DNA of 64,000 bases from Lachnospiraceae bacterium (GTDB lineage Bacteria; Bacillota; Clostridia; Lachnospirales; Lachnospiraceae), in the NCBI GenBank assembly GCA_017479285.1, contig JAFVCL010000016.1, positions 1-64,000 of the forward strand, read 5' to 3'. Of this stretch, positions 16,561 to 26,439 are shown piece by piece. Numbering within the stretch: the stretch's first letter is position 1; each line of letters starts with the position of its first letter. The notes under the pieces are model-generated. The model had not been told where the DNA came from. It did not search any database and saw nothing but the letters and a program-made list of their open reading frames with translations. Made by a program: the position numbers and the translations under genes.

Positions 16561-18321
16561 ATGGATTTTAAACTGCACTCGGAGTATAAACCTACCGGAG
16601 ATCAGCCCCGGGCGATAAAGGAGCTGGTGGATGGTTTTAAGGCGGGAAATCAGTTCGAGACCCTGCTGGGGGTTACGGGATCGGGCAAGACCTTTACCAT
16701 GGCGAATGTTATACAGGCGCTGAACAAGCCCACTCTCATAATAAGCCACAATAAGACTCTTGCGGGACAGCTCTACGGCGAGATGAAGGAGTTCTTTCCG
16801 GAAAACGCGGTTGAGTACTTTGTGTCATACTACGATTATTACCAGCCTGAGGCCTATGTTCCGCAGTCGGATACATATATCGCAAAGGACTCCTCGATAA
16901 ATGACGAGATAGACAAGCTTCGTCTTTCCGCGAAGGCATCGCTTTCCGAGAGAAGGGATGTTATAGTTGTCGCTTCTGTTTCCTGCATATACGGACTCGG
17001 AAGTCCGGACGAGTACAAGGGGATGATCCTTTCGCTGCGCCCGGGACAGGAGATATGGCGTGATGATGTTGTGAGGGCGCTGGTGGATATGCAGTACGAG
17101 CGCAATGATATGGAGAAAAAGCCCGGGTGCTTTACGGTACACGGGGACACAATGGAGTTTTATCCCGCGCAGGGCGGAGATTATCTTATAAGGGTTGAAT
17201 GGTTCGGGGATGAGATAGACCGTATCGTTGAGGTGGAGCCGATGAACGGGCGTATGAAGGCAACCCTTGAGCATATCGCGGTTTTCCCGGCCTCCCATTA
17301 TGTTGTTTCTCCCGACAGGATAAAGATCGCCTGCGGCGAGATCGAAAAGGAGCTGGAGGAGAGAGTTAAATATTTTAAGGGAGAAGACAGACTTATTGAG
17401 GCACAGCGAATCTCCGAGAGAACAAATTTTGATGTTGAGATGCTTCGCGAGACCGGTTTTTGTTCCGGAATCGAGAACTATTCGAGACATCTTTCGGGAA
17501 TGAAGGCGGGGGAACCGCCTATGACTCTTATGGACTTCTTCCCGGAGGATTTCCTTATAATTATCGATGAGTCACATATGACGATCCCCCAGATCAGGGC
17601 TATGTACGCGGGGGACAGATCGAGAAAGACAACACTTGTTGATTACGGCTTCCGTCTCCCTTCCGCGCTTGACAACAGACCGCTTAATTTTGATGAATTT
17701 GAGGATCATATTAACCAGATGCTCTTTGTCTCGGCGACTCCTTCCGTGTATGAGGCGGAGCATGAGCTGCTTCGCACGGAGCAGGTAATAAGACCCACGG
17801 GACTCCTTGACCCCGAGGTGGATGTACGCCCGGTTGAAGGGCAGATAGATGACCTTCTTGGTGAGATAAGGAAGGAGACTGACAAAAAGCATAAAGTCCT
17901 TATCACAACTCTTACAAAGAAAATGGCGGAAGATTTAACGGAGTACTTAAGAGAAGCCGGTGTCCGCGTAAAATATATGCACTCGGATATAGAGGCGCTG
18001 GAGAGAGCAAAGATCATACGGGATATGCGTCTTGATGTATTTGATGTTCTTGTCGGAATAAACCTTTTAAGAGAGGGGCTTGATATCCCGGAGATCACGC
18101 TTGTTGCCATACTTGACGCAGACAAGGAGGGCTTCCTTAGAAGTGAGACCTCCCTTATCCAGACCATCGGACGCGCTGCCCGCAATTCCGAGGGACATGT
18201 CATTATGTATGCGGATATGATGACGGATTCTATGAAAAACGCCATAGATGAGACAAACCGCCGCCGGGAGATTCAGCAAGAATACAACGAGGAACACGGC
18301 ATCACTCCGAAGACCATCTAA
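16561..18321 (+). CDS. uvrB: UvrABC excision repair subunit B, truncated by an in-frame TAA
   Basis: DNA-loading helicase-like subunit of nucleotide excision repair. 586 residues before the stop: Walker A GVTGSGKT, the beta-hairpin region [20 protein letters not shown], motif II IIDESH, SATP, and motifs V/VI ([22 protein letters not shown]). The protein stops at TAA 18319-18321 where the family has Lys-Lys (expected GITPKTI-K-KSVRDLI). The same frame continues uninterrupted to 18540 and encodes the missing C-terminal UVR domain. A product ending here keeps both helicase domains but lacks the UvrC-contacting UVR helical hairpin. Start at 16561 is chosen since GGAG lies 6 nt upstream; ATG 16549 has no site. 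A sequencing error cannot be excluded. Confidence 0.9.
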   Translation: MDFKLHSEYKPTGDQPRAIKELVDGFKAGNQFETLLGVTGSGKTFTMANVIQALNKPTLIISHNKTLAGQLYGEMKEFFPENAVEYFVSYYDYYQPEAYVPQSDTYIAKDSSINDEIDKLRLSAKASLSERRDVIVVASVSCIYGLGSPDEYKGMILSLRPGQEIWRDDVVRALVDMQYERNDMEKKPGCFTVHGDTMEFYPAQGGDYLIRVEWFGDEIDRIVEVEPMNGRMKATLEHIAVFPASHYVVSPDRIKIACGEIEKELEERVKYFKGEDRLIEAQRISERTNFDVEMLRETGFCSGIENYSRHLSGMKAGEPPMTLMDFFPEDFLIIIDESHMTIPQIRAMYAGDRSRKTTLVDYGFRLPSALDNRPLNFDEFEDHINQMLFVSATPSVYEAEHELLRTEQVIRPTGLLDPEVDVRPVEGQIDDLLGEIRKETDKKHKVLITTLTKKMAEDLTEYLREAGVRVKYMHSDIEALERAKIIRDMRLDVFDVLVGINLLREGLDIPEITLVAILDADKEGFLRSETSLIQTIGRAARNSEGHVIMYADMMTDSMKNAIDETNRRREIQQEYNEEHGITPKTI

Positions 18322-18540
18322 AAGTCGGTTAGGGATCTTATAAGCATCTCAAAGGAGATCGCAAAGGAAGAGGTTCGTTTCGAGAAGGATCCGGAGTCCA
18401 TGAATCCTACGGAAATCAAAAAGCTTACGGAAAAGCTGGAAAAGCAGATGCGAAAGGCTGCTGCGGAGCTGGATTTCGAGAGTGCCGCCGAGCTTCGTGA
18501 CAAGATAATCGATCTTAAAAAACTTCTCCGGGACGACTGA
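18322..18540 (+). pseudogene. uvrB: Severed C-terminal part of uvrB (UVR domain)
   Basis: In frame with the 586-codon uvrB. It encodes KSVRDLISISKEIAKEEVRF, then KDPESMNPTEIKKLTEKLEK and a typical UVR motif ending QMRKAAAELDFESAAELRDK. It is fully open to TGA 18538-18540 and conserved, so there is no sign of decay other than the single stop. The first internal ATG (18400) has GGAG 5 nt upstream, so a 46-residue separate UVR peptide is possible in principle. Either a readthrough product, a recent nonsense mutation, or a base error. Confidence 0.75.
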
Positions 18541-18581
18541 GCGGGAGCTAAATGAGAATCTGTATTGAATAACAGGCCGGC

Positions 18582-18620
18582 TTTACAAAAAGGTTGCTAA
18601 ATGCAGCCTTTTTTTGTAAA
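18582..18620 (+). terminator. Rho-independent terminator after uvrB
   Basis: Stem AAAAAGGTTGC / GCAGCCTTTTT (one G-T pair), loop TAAAT, with seven T residues and outer TTTAC/GTAAA pairing. Its place after codon 18540 supports the view that the uvrB transcript covers the UVR segment. Confidence 0.9.
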
Positions 18621-18670
18621 ATGGAAATGTTGTGGAAGATGATCAATATCACATAATTCGGAGGGACGAG

Positions 18671-20158
18671 ATGGCTGACTATTTTGTTGATATGCTTTCG
18701 GAGGAGGAACAGAAGGTTATATACTATGTTCCGACATTCGCTGATTTTTTAAAGAAGGTGGAAAAGGATTTTTCCGATAAGCCCGCAACCACTGACGGGA
18801 CGACCACATACACCTTTAAGGAGCTGGTATGCAGGGTGGCTAAAAGACGCGCTGTGCTTGCATCGGCAGGTGTTAAACCCGGAGATAAAGTCGGCGTTAT
18901 TGCGAGAAACGATCTTGACGCTATGGAGTGGTTCCTTGCGGTCCCCTCATACGGAGCGATACTTACGATGCTTCCGGTACAGCTCGGCGCCGAAGCGATA
19001 ACCGGTATATCCATGAAGTTCGGTTTTACCGCTCTTGTAGCCGCGGATGAGTTTAAGCCGCTTACGGAGAATGTGAAATGTAATGTAATTTCCGCAAAGG
19101 AGATAGCAGACAGTGAGGCTCCCTACGGGGATGTTAAAAAGGAATCCGTGGCAGCGATTTATTTCACCGGTGGAACAACAGGAGCTCCGAAGGGTGTTAT
19201 CCTTACCCACGGGGCAATGATGAGAGGTACTCTGAACGGTACCTACCAGCCCGGAGGGATATTTGATCACAGAGTTATGGTAATCCTTCCCATGTCACAC
19301 ATCTTCGGTTCGATCATGGGATTTCTTTCCGTGCTTTATACCGGCTCGACGGTTATCGCCTGCACGGATATGAGAGCGGCTGTGGGTCAGATACCGGTTC
19401 TCCGTCCCACCTTCCTCGTGCTTGTCCCCGGACTTGTGGAGGTTATCCTCGGGCTCGCGAAGATGAAGGGCAAGGGCTTCCTCGGGGATCTTAAGAAGAT
19501 GATAGTCGGCGCTGCCCCTGTACCGCCGAGGCTTATAAAGGATGCTGCACAGTTTGATATAAAGCTTTTCCCCGGATACGGACTTACGGAGGGTGCGAAT
19601 CTTACCTCCGCGAATATCGACATAGAAAGCAAGCCGGAATCAATGGGTAAGATTTATCCCGGACAGGAATACAAGGTGGTAGACGGCGAGCTTTGGATAA
19701 AGGGTGACAATGTTATGGTCGGCTACGCCGGAAATCCCGAGGAGACCGCAAAGGTTCTGGAGGACGGCTGGCTGAAGACCGGCGACCTTGTCCGCTTTGA
19801 TGAGGAAGGCTTCCTGTACATTACGGGAAGGATAAAGAATCTCATCATTCTTTCAAACGGGGAGAATGTCTCCCCCGAGGAGCTGGAGGAGCTTTTCTAT
19901 AAGGATGCGCGTATCAAGGACTGTCTCGTAAGGGAGATGGAGGTGGGAGGAAATACCGTTATCGGTATAGAGATACTTCCCCTTGAACCCGCTGTGGCAG
20001 GGCTTTCCGATGAAGATATAAAAAAGGCGATGGAGGAACTTGCGGAGAGTATAAACGCCGGTCTTCCAAGCTATATGCATATAGCGAAGGTTATAGTGCG
20101 AAAGGAAGATTTCCCCCGCACCGGCGCGATGAAGATAGACAGAAACAAGGTTAAGTGA
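18671..20158 (+). CDS. AMP-binding acyl-CoA ligase family protein
   Basis: 495 residues, member of the adenylate-forming superfamily: P-loop-like IYFTGGTTGAPKGV, A5 motif PGYGLTEGANL, A7 motif GWLKTGDL, hinge GRIKNLIILSNGENVSPEELE and the C-terminal catalytic Lys in GAMKIDRNK. It activates a carboxylic acid, most likely a fatty acid, via acyl-AMP to acyl-CoA or another thiol. Start at 18671 follows GGAGGGA; a GTG at 18632 is less likely. It lies upstream of a patatin-like lipase gene, which suggests a lipid-turnover pair. The exact substrate cannot be told. Confidence 0.88.
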   Translation: MADYFVDMLSEEEQKVIYYVPTFADFLKKVEKDFSDKPATTDGTTTYTFKELVCRVAKRRAVLASAGVKPGDKVGVIARNDLDAMEWFLAVPSYGAILTMLPVQLGAEAITGISMKFGFTALVAADEFKPLTENVKCNVISAKEIADSEAPYGDVKKESVAAIYFTGGTTGAPKGVILTHGAMMRGTLNGTYQPGGIFDHRVMVILPMSHIFGSIMGFLSVLYTGSTVIACTDMRAAVGQIPVLRPTFLVLVPGLVEVILGLAKMKGKGFLGDLKKMIVGAAPVPPRLIKDAAQFDIKLFPGYGLTEGANLTSANIDIESKPESMGKIYPGQEYKVVDGELWIKGDNVMVGYAGNPEETAKVLEDGWLKTGDLVRFDEEGFLYITGRIKNLIILSNGENVSPEELEELFYKDARIKDCLVREMEVGGNTVIGIEILPLEPAVAGLSDEDIKKAMEELAESINAGLPSYMHIAKVIVRKEDFPRTGAMKIDRNKVK

Positions 20159-20241
20159 TCCCGGCGATGTCATGAAAGCAGAGCAGGATAATAGCTCCTG
20201 CCGCTTGCCATAACAGGAAGATCTCAGTAAAAGGATAAAAA

Positions 20242-21096
20242 ATGGCTTCAAAAACAGGGCTTATTCTGGAGGGCGGTGCTATCCGCGGAATATTTACAGC
20301 AGGGGTGCTGGACTGCCTTCTGGATAAAAATGTATATTTCCCATATGTATCGGGAGTTTCGGTCGGTGTAAGCAATGCTTCCGGTTTTGTCTCAAGACAA
20401 AAAGGAAGGTCAAAGAAGATACTTATGCATGAGAACACAAGGAGCTTTTACGGGCTTCCGAATATTTTAAGAACGGGAAAGGTTCTCGACCTCGATGAGT
20501 GTATCATTAAATATGCTTACGATAATTTTCCCTATGATTTCGAGACCTTTCATAAATCAGAGACTCTGTGGGAGGCTGTAGTGGCAAACTGCGAGACCGG
20601 GGAGGCGGAGTATATCTCCGATTTCCAAAGTGACCGCGAGGCGCTTGATTTCTGCAAGGCTTCCTGTTCCCTTCCCTTTATCTGTAAGCCGCTTGAACTT
20701 CGGGGAAAGAAGTATCTCGACGGTTCGCTTGCCGACTCGATTCCTTTCCGGCGGGCGCTGGATATGGGATGCAACAAGATCGTCCTTATACTTACAAAGG
20801 CGGATCTCCTTGAGGCCACCGATTATAAAAAGTTAAGGTTTCTGGTGGACTTTTTCTACCGCAGAAAGTATCCGAAGCTTGCCGATACGATCCTCGGGCG
20901 AAAGGATCAGTACCTCAGGCAGATGGAGGAGATCGAGAAGATGGAGCAGGAGGGCAGGGCAATGATAATCAAGCCCGATGTTACTTCCGTCGCCCATTTT
21001 GAGACCAATAAGGAAAAGCTGGAGAAGTGTTACCAGGATGCCTACAGGCTCATGGAGAGGCGCTTTGGTGAGCTTGAGGCGTTCCTTAAGGATTGA
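20242..21096 (+). CDS. Patatin-like phospholipase
   Basis: 284 residues of the bacterial patatin (YjjU/RssA-like) group: oxyanion motif EGGAIRGIFTAGVLD near the N-terminus, nucleophile Ser in GVSVG (about residue 37), and the dyad Asp in LDGSLADSIP. No signal peptide, so a cytoplasmic or membrane-peripheral acyl hydrolase acting on phospholipids or acyl esters. 83 nt after the acyl-CoA ligase and in the same direction; released fatty acids could feed that enzyme. Confidence 0.9.
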   Translation: MASKTGLILEGGAIRGIFTAGVLDCLLDKNVYFPYVSGVSVGVSNASGFVSRQKGRSKKILMHENTRSFYGLPNILRTGKVLDLDECIIKYAYDNFPYDFETFHKSETLWEAVVANCETGEAEYISDFQSDREALDFCKASCSLPFICKPLELRGKKYLDGSLADSIPFRRALDMGCNKIVLILTKADLLEATDYKKLRFLVDFFYRRKYPKLADTILGRKDQYLRQMEEIEKMEQEGRAMIIKPDVTSVAHFETNKEKLEKCYQDAYRLMERRFGELEAFLKD

Positions 21097-21169
21097 TATA
21101 TCAATATAATTTGGATTAAGCCTGATCTGTATGCGGATTGGGCTTAAAGTGACTTATAAGGGGAAAAAT

Positions 21170-22576
21170 ATGGAGATAGTTACAACCGAGATAGAGAGAG
21201 CATTCAGAAGCTGGCTTAAAGCCCAGCTATACGGGGACGGTATGAGGGTTTTTACTGATAACGAGATCAGTGCCTATGCTTATGCGCTCCGGTCATCCTG
21301 CGAAAAGGTGGAGCAGCTCTCCGTAAAGAATCTGTTTTACTACCGGACGGCGGAGGATCTTGAAAGGGAGACAGGGTGGCTGAAGCTTGACCCGGTATAT
21401 CAGGAAATCGACAAAGCGGGTAACGGTACGCTCAGCGCTGCCGTAAAGCTGTATGATCACTACTTGATGAACGGAAATGACAGTACTGCTCCGGAGGTTC
21501 ACGCGGCTTTTTATCTTTCCGGGGATTCCGGGGATATCGCGAGGAAGGAAACTTCCCCTGTGGAGTTTTATTACCGGGAGATTCCCATGAAGCCGATCCA
21601 GAGAGTGTATTACGGAGCCCCCGGAACCGGTAAATCCTATTCCGTAAGAAAGCTTTTGGAAGCGGAGTATCCGGATAATGCCGAGCTTCGCACCCATATA
21701 AAAAGAGTCATTTTTCATCCCGCATACACATACGGAGATTTTGTCGGAGCAATAAAGCCGCTTATCTCCCTTGAGAGACCTCTCGATTATGTGTTTGTGG
21801 CAGGACCCTTTGCGGAACTGTTAAAGGCGGCGTTTCTTAATCCGGAGGAGAAATATTATCTTATAATCGAGGAGATAAACAGAGGTTACGCGCCGGCGAT
21901 CTTCGGAGATATTTTCCAGCTTCTCGACAGAGGCCCCGGGGGTAAATCGGAATATGCGATAGTAAACAGGGATCTTGGAGCGTATTTTTCAAGGGATCCC
22001 TGGATGAAGAATATTTTTTATGACGGAATGGTCTGGCTTCCCTCCAACTTTAATATTATCGCCACAATGAACACCGCGGACGAGAACATCTTCGTAATGG
22101 ATACCGCATTCAAGAGAAGATTTGAGCTTGTATATGTGCCGATCGATTTCGAGATACTGCCGGAGGATATGAAAAAGGAAAGAGCCGTATTTTACGGGGC
22201 AAGACCACTTACGGAGGTTTTTGAAAACTCAGGGATAAACGGGGAATTTGCCCGAAGGCTTGCTGCCCGGGGGATGCTTAAGCGCAACTGGGGAACCTTT
22301 GCCTCACTGGTAAACAATGCGATCGACGCTGAAAATCTCGAGGGAAAGAAAATGGGTAAGCCGCATAACGCGCTTATCGCGGAAAATAAAAAACTCGGGC
22401 CTTTCTTTGTGAGACCGGAGGAGCTTGATAACGCGGATGTATTCTTTAACAAGGTTATTTTTTACCTTAAGCAGGATGTTTTCTGCGATTCACCCGGACT
22501 TTTTACCGGATCCTTTGAGGATATCTACGAGAAGTACGGGAAAGGCGGCAGCGATATTTTTGAGCTGCTGGTGTAA
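21170..22576 (+). CDS. Orphan McrB-like AAA+ NTPase
   Basis: 468 residues. N-terminal unknown helical region (about 1-140) including the [17 protein letters not shown] stretch, then an AAA+ (AAA_5) domain with Walker [11 protein letters not shown], Walker [12 protein letters not shown], the MNTAD motif characteristic of McrB and arginine-finger region TAFKRRFEL. In McrBC this GTP- or ATP-driven motor moves the McrC endonuclease on modified DNA. No mcrC gene is present within 5 kb on either side. Start at 21170 is set by AAGGGG 6 nt upstream; ATG 21131 has no site. It could be a solitary defence remnant or work with a distant McrC. Confidence 0.85.
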   Translation: MEIVTTEIERAFRSWLKAQLYGDGMRVFTDNEISAYAYALRSSCEKVEQLSVKNLFYYRTAEDLERETGWLKLDPVYQEIDKAGNGTLSAAVKLYDHYLMNGNDSTAPEVHAAFYLSGDSGDIARKETSPVEFYYREIPMKPIQRVYYGAPGTGKSYSVRKLLEAEYPDNAELRTHIKRVIFHPAYTYGDFVGAIKPLISLERPLDYVFVAGPFAELLKAAFLNPEEKYYLIIEEINRGYAPAIFGDIFQLLDRGPGGKSEYAIVNRDLGAYFSRDPWMKNIFYDGMVWLPSNFNIIATMNTADENIFVMDTAFKRRFELVYVPIDFEILPEDMKKERAVFYGARPLTEVFENSGINGEFARRLAARGMLKRNWGTFASLVNNAIDAENLEGKKMGKPHNALIAENKKLGPFFVRPEELDNADVFFNKVIFYLKQDVFCDSPGLFTGSFEDIYEKYGKGGSDIFELLV

Positions 22577-22608
22577 ATGTATTGAACGGAGTTGAAATGC
22601 GCCGTTTC

Positions 22609-22637
22609 TTGACTAAGAACCGGGCGTAAACTATAAT
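22609..22637 (+). promoter_or_regulatory. Strong sigma-A promoter immediately before uvrA
   Basis: TTGACT (22609-22614), 17-nt spacer, TATAAT (22632-22637). The expected transcription start (about 22644) coincides with the first uvrA ATG, leaving no leader, or about 15 nt before the second in-frame ATG. I looked for the Gram-positive LexA box (CGAAC-N4-GTTCG) and did not see it. Confidence 0.8.
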
Positions 22638-22644
22638 CAGACCT

Positions 22645-25488
22645 ATGGAAAAATTGAAGATGCGCCCTACGGGAACTATCCGTGTCCGTGGGGCAAAGGA
22701 AAATAACTTAAAAAATATTGATGTGGAGATACCGAGAGATTCGCTTGTGGTTATGACAGGCGTGTCGGGAAGCGGAAAATCCTCGCTTGCCTTTGACACA
22801 ATATATGCCGAGGGACAGAGAAGATATATGGAGTCCCTCTCGTCATACGCAAGGCAGTTTCTCGGACAGATGGAAAAGCCGAATGTGGAAAGCATCGAGG
22901 GGCTTTCTCCGGCTATATCCATCGACCAGAAATCCACCAACAGAAATCCCCGTTCAACGGTGGGAACGGTTACCGAGATATACGATTATTTCAGGCTCCT
23001 CTATGCGAGGATCGGAATACCGCATTGTCCCAACTGCGGACGGGCAATTGAGCGCCAGACCGTAGACCAGATGGTGGACAGGATACTTTCTCTGCCCGAG
23101 GGGACAAAGATACAGGTACTTTCGCCGGTTGTCCGGGGAAAAAAAGGAAGGCATGAGAAGGTCATCGAGAGAGCAAGGAGGGGAGGCTATGCGCGAGCCC
23201 GTATCGACGGTATTCAGTATGATCTCTCCGAGGATATCGAGCTCGAAAAGAACAACAAACATAATATCGAGATAATCATCGACAGACTTGTCGTGAAGGA
23301 CGGAATACAGACCAGGCTTGCGGATTCTATCGAGAATGCGGTCAAGCTGGCCGAGGGACTTCTTTATGTAGATGTTATAGACGGTGAGATGCTTACATTT
23401 TCCACCAGCTATGCATGCCCCGACTGCGGGATAAGTATACCCGAAGTAGAGCCGAGAAGCTTTTCCTTCAACAACCCCTTCGGTGCCTGCCCTGTATGTG
23501 CGGGACTTGGCTACAAGATGGAGTTTGATGCCGATTTAATGATACCGGATCAGTCTCTGTCGATAAATGACGGGGCGATAACCGTTATGGGCTGGCAGAG
23601 TGCAAACAGCAAGGGAAGCTTTACAAACGCAGTACTTGAAGCTTTATGTAAAGAGTTTAAATTTGATCTGGATACTCCCTTTGAAAAGTATCCAGATAAG
23701 ATCAAGGATATTCTTATAAACGGAACGGACAAAGAAGTGTCTGTTCACTATACCGGGCAACGGGGAAGCGGAGTATATCCCGTCACATTCGAGGGACTTA
23801 TCAAAAATGTCGAAAGAAGATACAGGGAGACTTTCTCCGAAACCTCAAAGGCTGAATACGAGACCTTTATGCGGATAACTCCCTGCTCGGAATGCGGAGG
23901 CAAAAGACTTAAGAAAGAGTCTCTTGCGGTAACCGTTGGTGATAAGAATATTTATGATGTTACTACACTCTCCGTGCTGGATCTGGCAGGTTTTTTAGAC
24001 GGTCTTTCTCTGTCAAGTCAGCAGTCTCTTATCGGAGAGCAGATTCTTAAGGAGATTAAAGCAAGGGTCGGATTCCTTATAAATGTGGGACTTGATTATC
24101 TTTCCCTGGCGAGGGCTACTGCAACTCTCTCAGGCGGAGAAGCACAGAGAATAAGACTTGCGACCCAGATAGGCTCCGGGCTTGTGGGAGTTTGCTATAT
24201 TCTTGATGAGCCATCTATCGGTCTCCACCAGAGGGATAATGATAAGCTCCTCGCGACCTTAAAGAATTTGAGAGACCTTGGCAATACTCTTATCGTTGTG
24301 GAGCATGATGAGGATACCATGCTTGCAGCGGACTATATCGTGGATATTGGACCGGGAGCGGGCTCTCACGGTGGAGAGGTGATAGCGACGGGAACCGCAG
24401 AGGATATTATGAAGGTTCCGGAGTCCATAACCGGACAGTACCTTTCCGGGAAAAAGAAGATACCCGTACCTGCAAGCCGGAGAAAGCCCACGGGCTGGCT
24501 TACGGTAAAGGGGGCGCAGGAAAATAACCTGAAAAACATTGATGTGAAGTTTCCTCTCGGAGTCTTTTGCTGCGTAACCGGGGTATCGGGAAGCGGAAAA
24601 TCCTCTCTCGTTAATGAGATACTTTATAACCAGCTTGCAAAGAAGCTTAACCGTGCCCGCACGATCCCCGGAAAATTTAAATCCATTACCGGGATCGATA
24701 AGCTTGACAAGGTTATCTGCATAGACCAGAGCCCTATCGGAAGGACGCCGAGGTCCAACCCCGCTACTTACACCGGCGCCTTTGATCTTATAAGAGATCT
24801 TTTTGCTTCCACCGTTGACGCAAAGGCAAGGGGATACAGCAAGGGAAGATTTTCCTTTAATGTAAAGGGCGGAAGATGCGAGGCTTGCTCCGGAGACGGA
24901 ATCGTAAAGATAGAGATGCATTTCCTTCCCGATGTTTATGTGCCCTGCGAGGTCTGCGAGGGTAAGAGATATAACAGGGAGACTCTTGATGTAAAGTACA
25001 AGGGAAAGAGTATATTTGATGTTCTTGATATGAGAGTGGAGGAGGCTCTCGGCTTTTTCGAGAATGTGCCTTCGATAAGAAACAAGATACAGACACTTTA
25101 TGATGTGGGACTCGGGTATATTAAGCTGGGACAGCCCTCCACTGAACTGTCGGGAGGAGAGGCGCAGCGAATAAAGCTTGCTACGGAGCTTTCGAGACGC
25201 TCTACCGGAAAGACGATATATATTCTCGATGAGCCGACCACAGGACTTCACTTTGCGGATGTACACAAGCTTGTGGAAATCCTGCACAGGCTTGCGGATG
25301 GCGGAAATTCCGTAGTCGTTATCGAGCATAATCTTGATGTTATCAAGTGCGCGGATTATATAATCGATATGGGACCCGAGGGCGGTGACCGGGGAGGGAC
25401 CGTCGTAGCGGAAGGAACGCCGGAGGAGATAGCAAAGAATAAAAAATCATATACCGGAATGTATGTTAAAAAGATGCTTGAGAGATAG
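22645..25488 (+). CDS. uvrA: UvrABC excision repair subunit A
   Basis: Damage-recognition ATPase of nucleotide excision repair. 947 residues with two ABC modules: first Walker [10 protein letters not shown] (39-47), second in [15 protein letters not shown]; signatures [14 protein letters not shown] and [13 protein letters not shown]; Walker [11 protein letters not shown] and [10 protein letters not shown]. The zinc modules are visible as CPNCG, CPDCG, CPVC, CSECG and CEAC/CEVC pairs. First ATG 22645 lacks a clear ribosome binding site; ATG 22660 ([12 protein letters not shown]) is an alternative nearer the family start. uvrB is 4 kb upstream in the same direction, not adjacent. Confidence 0.97.
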   Translation: MEKLKMRPTGTIRVRGAKENNLKNIDVEIPRDSLVVMTGVSGSGKSSLAFDTIYAEGQRRYMESLSSYARQFLGQMEKPNVESIEGLSPAISIDQKSTNRNPRSTVGTVTEIYDYFRLLYARIGIPHCPNCGRAIERQTVDQMVDRILSLPEGTKIQVLSPVVRGKKGRHEKVIERARRGGYARARIDGIQYDLSEDIELEKNNKHNIEIIIDRLVVKDGIQTRLADSIENAVKLAEGLLYVDVIDGEMLTFSTSYACPDCGISIPEVEPRSFSFNNPFGACPVCAGLGYKMEFDADLMIPDQSLSINDGAITVMGWQSANSKGSFTNAVLEALCKEFKFDLDTPFEKYPDKIKDILINGTDKEVSVHYTGQRGSGVYPVTFEGLIKNVERRYRETFSETSKAEYETFMRITPCSECGGKRLKKESLAVTVGDKNIYDVTTLSVLDLAGFLDGLSLSSQQSLIGEQILKEIKARVGFLINVGLDYLSLARATATLSGGEAQRIRLATQIGSGLVGVCYILDEPSIGLHQRDNDKLLATLKNLRDLGNTLIVVEHDEDTMLAADYIVDIGPGAGSHGGEVIATGTAEDIMKVPESITGQYLSGKKKIPVPASRRKPTGWLTVKGAQENNLKNIDVKFPLGVFCCVTGVSGSGKSSLVNEILYNQLAKKLNRARTIPGKFKSITGIDKLDKVICIDQSPIGRTPRSNPATYTGAFDLIRDLFASTVDAKARGYSKGRFSFNVKGGRCEACSGDGIVKIEMHFLPDVYVPCEVCEGKRYNRETLDVKYKGKSIFDVLDMRVEEALGFFENVPSIRNKIQTLYDVGLGYIKLGQPSTELSGGEAQRIKLATELSRRSTGKTIYILDEPTTGLHFADVHKLVEILHRLADGGNSVVVIEHNLDVIKCADYIIDMGPEGGDRGGTVVAEGTPEEIAKNKKSYTGMYVKKMLER

Positions 25489-25528
25489 TATACCTGTTTA
25501 ACAAAATGATTTTCCGATACAAAAAACA

Positions 25529-25541
25529 TAACCAATGGTTA
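25529..25541. promoter_or_regulatory. Small palindrome TAACCA-A-TGGTTA upstream of the EPS genes
   Basis: A 13-nt inverted repeat 19 nt before the glycosyltransferase ATG. Its half-site ATAACCA also occurs in the large palindrome at 9761-9801. It may be an operator; no clear promoter elements are next to it. Confidence 0.35.
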
Positions 25542-25560
25542 ATCATGCGGAGAAGGAAAA

Positions 25561-26382
25561 ATGACACTGCAGCTTCTTGTGTCCTGTGTGGGACAGGATG
25601 TACACGCACTTTGCAAAAAAATGAATATCGGCAGTGATGCTATAATAATAAATCAGAAGGCGGAGTTTGCAGAGGAGGTCTTTAACCATAACGGACATGT
25701 TATAAGAGCTCTTTCTATGGATGAAAAGGGAGTCGGTCTGTCGCGTACAACAGCGCTTCAAAGGGCAACCTCGGATATCGTTCTATTTTCCGATGAGGAT
25801 ATAGTTTATGACGATGACTGCGAGAAGCGCGTCCTTGAGCAGTTTAAGAAAAATCCGGGAATCGATATGATCTTTTTTAATGTAAAGGTTGTGAAAGAAA
25901 GACGGACATACTGGACTGAGACTCCCCACAGGGTGCATTTCTGGAATTGCGGGAGATATCCGGCGTACAGTATAGCCGTAAGGACAAAGAGGCTTCATGA
26001 GCTTGGCCTTACATATCACCTGTGGTTCGGGGGAGGTGCGATATACTCAAACGGTGAGGACAGCCTTTTTATAAATGAGGCGCTTAAAAGGGGTATGAAG
26101 CTTCTTGCTGTGCCGGTCTGCATCGGTGAGGAAAAGCCCCGCGAGGACGGGCAGGGCTCCACATGGTTTAACGGATATGATGAAAAGTTTTTCTATGACA
26201 GAGGGGTTTTGTACCATTATCTCTACGGCATCCTTGCGCCGGTTATGACATACAGATTTTTAAAGAAAAACAAAAGCATTATGTGCGGAACAGTTCCTTA
26301 TGAGAGAGCAAGGCTGCTTATGAGGTATGGTTCACATGAAAGACGGCCATGGGAGGAAGTTACCGCGGAGGTGGATGACTGA
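25561..26382 (+). CDS. Glycosyltransferase, family 2-like
   Basis: 273 residues, GT-A-like. GVGLSRTTALQRATSDIVLF (about 59-78) followed by a DXD-type metal site SDEDIVYDDD, and later FGGGAIYSNGEDSLFINEAL with the acceptor-side ED. No membrane segment except a weak hydrophobic C-terminal patch. It likely adds a sugar in exopolysaccharide or teichoic-type glycan synthesis; the next two genes are a chain-length regulator and a polymerase. GGAGAAGG lies 5 nt upstream. Donor and linkage are unknown. Confidence 0.82.
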   Translation: MTLQLLVSCVGQDVHALCKKMNIGSDAIIINQKAEFAEEVFNHNGHVIRALSMDEKGVGLSRTTALQRATSDIVLFSDEDIVYDDDCEKRVLEQFKKNPGIDMIFFNVKVVKERRTYWTETPHRVHFWNCGRYPAYSIAVRTKRLHELGLTYHLWFGGGAIYSNGEDSLFINEALKRGMKLLAVPVCIGEEKPREDGQGSTWFNGYDEKFFYDRGVLYHYLYGILAPVMTYRFLKKNKSIMCGTVPYERARLLMRYGSHERRPWEEVTAEVDD

Positions 26383-26439
26383 AGCCCTGCGCCGGGAAAC
26401 GGTATCGCAAAGCTGTAAGATGAAACTGAGGATGAAGAT

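Noticed and set aside
18400..18540. Independent small gene for the UVR domain
   Set aside because: The frame is continuous with uvrB and the 18 codons before ATG 18400 are also conserved uvrB sequence; separate translation is possible but not supported.
22600..22645. LexA/SOS box at uvrA
   Set aside because: No CGAAC-N4-GTTCG match; GAACCGGGCG at 22617 lacks the second half-site.
24259..25329. 356-residue frame on the minus strand within uvrA
   Set aside because: Complete overlap with a conserved gene, no recognisable domain or ribosome binding site; a codon-bias shadow.
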